From: Leisingera caerulea DSM 24564
Lineage (GTDB): Bacteria; Pseudomonadota; Alphaproteobacteria; Rhodobacterales; Rhodobacteraceae
DNA length: 64,000 bases
Assembly (NCBI RefSeq): GCF_000473325.1
Contig: NZ_KI421513.1
Span: 2,799,217 to 2,863,216, forward strand
Direction of reading: 5' to 3'
Shown here: positions 60,719-64,000 of the stretch, in pieces
How positions within the stretch are numbered: the first letter of the stretch is position 1
Layout of the letters: every line of letters starts with the position of its first letter
Notes under the pieces: model-generated
What the model saw: only the letters and a program-made list of their open reading frames with translations
Databases searched by the model: none
What the model was told of the DNA's origin: nothing
Program-made: the position numbers and the translations under genes

Positions 60719-61849
60719 TTAGAACCAGCGGCCGACGGCCACAGCGCTGATGGATCGGGATGCAGCGGTTAGTGCGGCGCTCGACCAGATCACAACTGCG
60801 GCAGCTTGAATGGAATTTACAGCGCCGGCCTCAGCCCATTGCGACCCCGCGTGGGCATTGGCGGTCACTACCGGCGGTGCTGTGAAAGATGCGGGGAACA
60901 CCCAAACGCCGAAGTCGCTCAACGACTTGTGAAGCGCTCCATCCGCAGCCGTGGTGAGATTGAGTGTGCGCTCAATTGTGCAGATTTGCGTGCCGTCTGC
61001 AAAGCGCACGTATTCGCCATTCGCACTGCCGCCGCGCTCGATCACCGCGCCGGTCGGCACGCCTGCGGATTGGGAGACGGTTCCAAGTATGTTCTCGGCA
61101 CAGTAGATCTCGGACCAAGAACGCCACACGTTGTCATGCTTTGTGCGGATGTACACCCGATTACTGGCCGCTCTGAACACAAGCTGGCTGGTTCGCCCTG
61201 CCTGGTTTACTCCGGTGAACACAGTCCCGCTTGTCACGCCCGGCGGTTTTGACCCTACGGTTGCTCCAGAGATCCTTCCGAACCCAGTTGGGGCCGTGTC
61301 CATATCAACAACATCCGGGGCAACCATTCCGTCAGCGACCCCCAAACCGAAGGCCCCAAACTTCAGGAGCTTGCCAATAGTGCCGTCAGTTTCGCTGGAC
61401 TGTACTGCCGCACCGGAGGCCACACCGCCGGTCATGCGCAACTGCTCCGCGCCGCCCGCTTTCAGCGCCACGGTGTTGCTGGCGGGCCAAGCGAGACCAG
61501 TGTCCTCATCGCCCTGCTTCACCACATCGGTGGCAAATTTGCCCGAACCCGGTCCATCGGCAATGGCCTGGTAGTTACCGATCAGCGTCTGCACAACTGC
61601 AACCAAATCATGCGCCAGCGACATGGTCGGAAACAGAGAATAGACCTGGCCCGCGGCGGTTGCGCCCTGATAGTTGCTCGCCAAGGTGATCTGGGTGGGG
61701 CTGTCCGCCGTCAGCACCTCATAAACACGCCCATCCGGGCCAACAAAGCCCCAGCCTGCCTGGGCAGAGCCGAAAAAGCTGGTGCCGGTGCCGGTGACAA
61801 CCGCGCTGCCATTGGTGACGCTCACCGTTCCTGTCTTTGGCCAAGCCAT
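60719..61849 (-). CDS. Prophage tail fibre protein with pyocin-knob-like domain
   Basis: A 376-aa protein. The N-terminal segment (MAWPKTGTVSVTNGSAVVTGTGTSFFG) is the short beta domain common in tail-fibre N termini. The middle (TAPTGFGRISGATVGSKPPGVTSGTVFTGVNQAGRTSQLVFRAASNRVYIRTKHDNVWRSWSEIY, quoted by its ends) matches the pyocin-knob repeat ending in W-x-x-W. The C-terminal part is the likely receptor end. Its ATG directly abuts the preceding stop codon. Confidence 0.82.
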   Translation of the reverse strand: MAWPKTGTVSVTNGSAVVTGTGTSFFGSAQAGWGFVGPDGRVYEVLTADSPTQITLASNYQGATAAGQVYSLFPTMSLAHDLVAVVQTLIGNYQAIADGPGSGKFATDVVKQGDEDTGLAWPASNTVALKAGGAEQLRMTGGVASGAAVQSSETDGTIGKLLKFGAFGLGVADGMVAPDVVDMDTAPTGFGRISGATVGSKPPGVTSGTVFTGVNQAGRTSQLVFRAASNRVYIRTKHDNVWRSWSEIYCAENILGTVSQSAGVPTGAVIERGGSANGEYVRFADGTQICTIERTLNLTTAADGALHKSLSDFGVWVFPASFTAPPVVTANAHAGSQWAEAGAVNSIQAAAVVIWSSAALTAASRSISAVAVGRWF

Positions 61850-64000
61850 TTATGTAACCTCATATAGTTTCCAGTGAATTTTTCCGCCCAGCGTGGCGTT
61901 GCCGGAGCGGTGCAAGGCGCTGATGCCCTTGGCCCACAGCTCGATCCGCAGATACAGCTGCTGCGGCCCGTTCCAGCGGGCAAAAGGCAGAACCTCGGCC
62001 TTGCAGCCCCAATACTCAGAATTGCCGCTGATGCCGCCTGGCGCCGTCGCGCTGCCGTCGAAGGCCGCATAGGCCAGGTAGGTTTTGTTGGACGCCATCC
62101 AGACCTGATCCACCGGCACTTGCAGCCCGGTTTCCACCAGCTCCCACGTCTCCACCTGGTACAGGCCGGAATTCGGATCCACGGTGATCGGTCCGCCAGT
62201 CCAGAAGCTGCCCGCGGCCGCTTCAATGTTGCGGCTGATGACAGGCCCTGCCAGCTTCACCACGTCGTTACGGAAGTCGATTTTCACGCCTTCCGTGGGA
62301 ATGCCATCGGCGTCCTCGGCGTAATTGTCAGATTGCAGGCTGCCCGCAATTTCAGCGTTGCCGATGGAGCCGTTTCGGATCGCTGCCTTGCGCATGTAGA
62401 CGCCCGCGGGCACCAGCACGCCACCTATCGTGGTGTCCTCGGTGTAGACCACAAAGGGGCTGCGTTTTTGCGACCCGTCCGCTGAGACAATTGCGAACTT
62501 GTCCGACTGAAACGCCACCTCAGAGGCTGGCTGGCCCTGGTCATCCAACTCAGAGCGCACCACCATGCCCGAGACGTGGCCGTTATTGTCAATCCGCAGG
62601 GTGTATTCACCCATCACCCCGTTCACGGCCTGCATGGTCTGCTGAATGCTGGCGCTGTTGCTCCCCACATTGGATTGCAGTGTGGTTATCGCCGTGGCCT
62701 GGCTGGAGATATCCCCTTCGGCATCCGCGACCCTCGTATCCAGCTGGCTCACCGCCGTGGCGTTGCCGGAAATACTGCCCTCTGCCGTGGTCAGGCGGCT
62801 GTCCAGGCTGGTCAGGCTTTGGCTTTGGCTGGTTATCGTGCCCTCGGCATCCGTGACGCGGGTAGTCAGAGCAGACAAAGCCGTGGACTGCGCTGCAATA
62901 TCCCCGTCCAGCCGCACCTCCAGGGCATCTATTGTGCTGGCCAGCGCATTATCACCGCTCGCGCGCACCAGCTTTTCCGCTTCAACCAGCGCCACGCTGT
63001 TCTCAATCGCAACCCCCAGCGCCGCGGTGATGGCGGCGGTGGCCGCGCGCTCATCGTCTACCCGCGCCCGAATGTCTTGGGTGGCATAGGCAATTTGGGT
63101 TTTGAGTGCCTCACGCTGATCATAAGCCAGCAGAAGCTGCTCCAGTGTAGCCACGTCCTGCGCCGCTAGCTGTTCGTGAATGGTGCGCACATCGCTCACC
63201 GTCTGGGTGATGGAAGGCCCCTCCAAAGTGCTGATCTGAAATTCAGCAGTGGAAAGGCGGCTTTCGGCGGCATCAAACTTGGCCTGATCTACCTTCAGGC
63301 CAATCGCCGCCCCGGCCGCGTCAATGTCGACCTCCGCCGAAGTCAGGCGGGTTTCCATCCCGTCCAGTTCGGTCTGGCTGGCCTTGAGGGTAATTGCCGC
63401 CTCAGCAGCGTCCAGGTCCGCTTCGACCTGATTGACCCGCACCTGCAGATCGTCCACTACCGGGATTTGACTGGGGTCCAGAACTGCATTTGAAATCTGC
63501 TGATTGACCCAAGCCTGGGTGGCAGACAGGGAAATACTCGCCTCCGCGGCGGAAAGCCGGATCTCCGCCTCGCTGATCCGCTCCGCTTCAGCCTCGATCC
63601 CGTAGATGCGCACAGTGCCGGTTTCGGGGTCCTTGAATATCCCGGCATCTGCCATGCGGCCGTCAATTTCGGAAACCTTGGTGAGCGCCCAGAGCACTTG
63701 GTCCCCGATCAACCCTAGCGCTTCGGCGGCATGGAAAGACTGCACGTCGCGGATCTGCAGCTCCCGCTGCACCGCACTCTCCAGCGGATCAATGCGGTCC
63801 AGGACCAGTTGATCGTCCAACCCGGCCGCAATCGAAGCCGCATCATCGGAAACCGCCTGCCAAACCGTCTCGTCCAATACGTCTGGCTGAAGCCGGAACT
63901 CCGGAGTGGTGACCGGCAGCCAGCCGGTCCAATTTGTCTTCCTGCTCCTGGAGATGGCCTTTGCCCGCGCTTCGTAGTCCGTCGCGCCTTGCATCGGTTC
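61850..64000 (-). CDS. Phage tail tip protein J-like, C-terminal part (truncated by window edge)
   Basis: At least 714 aa, open to the right edge, so the N terminus is missing. The first 550 visible residues are a long alpha-helical coiled region of repeating LTTRVTDAEGTITSQ/LDSRLTTAEGSISG units. A DUF1983-like central segment follows (NGVMGEYTLRIDNNGHVSGM, EVAFQSDKFAIVSADG), as in lambda J-type host-specificity proteins. The end is a beta-rich receptor-binding domain. In lambda-like phages J is over 1100 aa, which agrees with truncation here. It lies directly before the tail-fibre genes. Confidence 0.85.
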   Translation of the reverse strand, partial: EPMQGATDYEARAKAISRSRKTNWTGWLPVTTPEFRLQPDVLDETVWQAVSDDAASIAAGLDDQLVLDRIDPLESAVQRELQIRDVQSFHAAEALGLIGDQVLWALTKVSEIDGRMADAGIFKDPETGTVRIYGIEAEAERISEAEIRLSAAEASISLSATQAWVNQQISNAVLDPSQIPVVDDLQVRVNQVEADLDAAEAAITLKASQTELDGMETRLTSAEVDIDAAGAAIGLKVDQAKFDAAESRLSTAEFQISTLEGPSITQTVSDVRTIHEQLAAQDVATLEQLLLAYDQREALKTQIAYATQDIRARVDDERAATAAITAALGVAIENSVALVEAEKLVRASGDNALASTIDALEVRLDGDIAAQSTALSALTTRVTDAEGTITSQSQSLTSLDSRLTTAEGSISGNATAVSQLDTRVADAEGDISSQATAITTLQSNVGSNSASIQQTMQAVNGVMGEYTLRIDNNGHVSGMVVRSELDDQGQPASEVAFQSDKFAIVSADGSQKRSPFVVYTEDTTIGGVLVPAGVYMRKAAIRNGSIGNAEIAGSLQSDNYAEDADGIPTEGVKIDFRNDVVKLAGPVISRNIEAAAGSFWTGGPITVDPNSGLYQVETWELVETGLQVPVDQVWMASNKTYLAYAAFDGSATAPGGISGNSEYWGCKAEVLPFARWNGPQQLYLRIELWAKGISALHRSGNATLGGKIHWKLYEVT

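Noticed and set aside
58039-64000. Gene transfer agent cluster
   Set aside because: The genes are J-like with DUF1983, pyocin-knob fibre and DUF4376, typical of a prophage tail end; no gene of the Rhodobacter GTA order is seen.

Overview
The window reads as a chromosomal segment of a high-GC alphaproteobacterium of the Rhodobacteraceae, roseobacter group (Leisingera/Phaeobacter/Ruegeria-like). This rests on gene content: an ALA-synthase hemA behind an FNR-type box, ilvBH with a leader peptide, Hint/RTX proteins, a TakPQM-like TRAP transporter with a divergent NarL-type two-component system, a Bpt-type leucyltransferase and DUF2852. The genus is inferred from familiarity, not from a search.

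Region by region. (1) 0-2.2 kb: the tail of an unidentified gene, a branched-chain or related amino-acid dehydrogenase with a divergent Lrp/AsnC regulator, and tRNA-Val(CAC). (2) 2.23-16.23 kb: a 14.0-kb integrated element lodged in the 3' end of tRNA-Val(CAC), bounded by 21-bp direct repeats. From the right end inward it carries a tyrosine integrase, an AlpA-like small DNA-binding protein, three small unknown genes, a DUF927-type primase/helicase and an iteron-rich presumed origin. The left half is cargo: a retron-type reverse transcriptase with an HTH partner and a new 54-aa membrane-active-looking ORF, a serine recombinase, and an MmeI-like single-chain restriction-modification enzyme. The int-alpA-pri-ori order resembles P4/PICI-type satellites, and the cargo looks like anti-phage defence. 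(3) 16.3-57.6 kb: core chromosome. It holds four tRNA genes in total with the Val(CAC) copy (a second Val and two Asp), peptidases, hemA, a RodZ-like protein, ispG, DsbA/M48 periplasmic quality control, amiC, a metallophosphoesterase, PBP1A, Hint and RTX proteins, prfB, ilvBH with attenuator, a 2OG oxygenase beside a capsule-type glycosyltransferase, MltB, a two-component system with a TRAP transporter, bpt, RDD and DUF2852. (4) 58.0-64.0 kb: the tail-fibre end of a prophage, all on the minus strand, running off the right edge.

The best candidate for an undescribed system is the retron module at 7.0-8.75 kb: structured RNA region, 54-aa W/R-rich peptide, HTH protein and reverse transcriptase. 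Other points worth checking are a G7-tract frameshift that hides the natural C terminus of the primase/helicase; a TTTGTCC iteron cluster with a 42-bp tandem repeat; identical 23-bp-spaced integrase arm sites at both island ends; and a dispersed three-hairpin element present twice (about 0.2-0.33 kb and 19.37-19.47 kb) in which linkers are conserved while the stems change sequence but stay paired.
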